Assembly (NCBI GenBank): GCA_003254905.1
Contig: QANU01076221.1
Coordinates: forward strand, 124,001 to 188,000
Reading direction: 5' to 3'
Source of the DNA: Nissolia schottii
Lineage: Eukaryota > Streptophyta > Magnoliopsida > Fabales > Fabaceae
Length of the DNA: 64,000 nt
Shown here: positions 63,791-64,000 of the stretch, one piece after another
Layout: the number at the start of each line of letters is the position of its first letter
How positions within the stretch are numbered: position 1 is the first letter of the stretch
Program-made: the position numbers and the translations under genes
Notes under the pieces: generated by a model
Database searches by the model: none
Told to the model about the DNA's origin: nothing
Seen by the model: the letters and a program-made list of their open reading frames with translations, nothing else

Positions 63791-64000
63791 TATTAAACAC
63801 TTGAGTTAACTTGTAAACTAGTAAGAGTTTACGATCCTACCACATAAAACGAGTTAACACTAATGTAAACTCTTTTTTGTGTAAACGCATACAAGATTAA
63901 GTGAACTCTATAAAAATCGGTAGCGAGTTTATGAGTTTAAAATTTAAAAATTACACTTAATTTTTTCTCATAATGTATCAATTTGGTAACTTTTGTTGGA
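63786..64000. repeat. Start of an AACTCG/GAGTTTA repeat, cut by the window edge
   Basis: From catggttattaaac onward the sequence consists of gagtta, aaactc and gagtttatgag words. It resembles the complement of 24540-24725. Probably one end of a non-autonomous DNA transposon. The other end is outside the window. Confidence 0.5.

Overview
This is nuclear DNA from a flowering plant. The genes are multi-exon with GT-AG introns, the spacers are AT-rich, and MITEs and LTR-retrotransposon remnants lie between them. Every recognisable gene is eudicot-like. Gene and repeat style suggest a legume, but I cannot name the species from sequence alone. The window is a draft assembly with two multi-N gaps (8221-8582 and 56550-56749) and two single Ns (22811 and 57777).

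Layout. The left 20 kb is gene-dense. It holds the 3' part of an OTU/UBA deubiquitinase (OTLD1/OTU6-like, 1-4713, +), a complete DCP1 mRNA-decapping gene (6076-10863, +), a CGL160-like plastid ATP-synthase assembly gene (13105-15900, -) with an apparent one-base frameshift, and a divergent SDS22-like LRR gene (16725-19480, +). From 19.5 to 30.7 kb the DNA is mostly repeats: a short LTR end, an abrupt GC-rich island and an orphan C-terminal exon of a tonoplast sugar transporter. An intronless F-box gene with a C-terminal membrane anchor lies at 30942-31964 (+). From 32 to 45 kb I see no genes. This stretch contains a solo LTR nested inside another solo LTR (34171-38221) and three copies of a hairpin-rich repeat. 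On the right are a two-exon coiled-coil gene (45405-47133, +), a membrane-tethered NAC transcription factor of the NTL8/ANAC089 group (50861-53624, +) and a small membrane/coiled-coil gene (57941-59558, +). A perfect 1-kb copy of that gene's last exon region sits beside an assembly gap. The window ends in LTR-like DNA, a degenerate LINE RNase H fragment and the start of another repeat.

The genes do not form an operon or one pathway. They cover ubiquitin/chromatin (OTLD1), mRNA decay (DCP1), chloroplast ATP synthase assembly (CGL160), SCF ubiquitin ligation (F-box) and regulated release of a membrane-bound transcription factor (NAC). From memory, OTLD1, the F-box gene and NTL8 are close neighbours in Arabidopsis (At2g27350, At2g27310, At2g27300). 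The LRR, coiled-coil and NAC genes resemble a block near At5g22290-At5g22320. The window therefore looks like an ancestral gene order split between two Arabidopsis duplicates. No CRISPR array, tRNA or rRNA gene was seen. The most unusual structures are the nested solo LTRs, the hairpin-repeat family, two GC-AG introns and a 430-bp inverted repeat.
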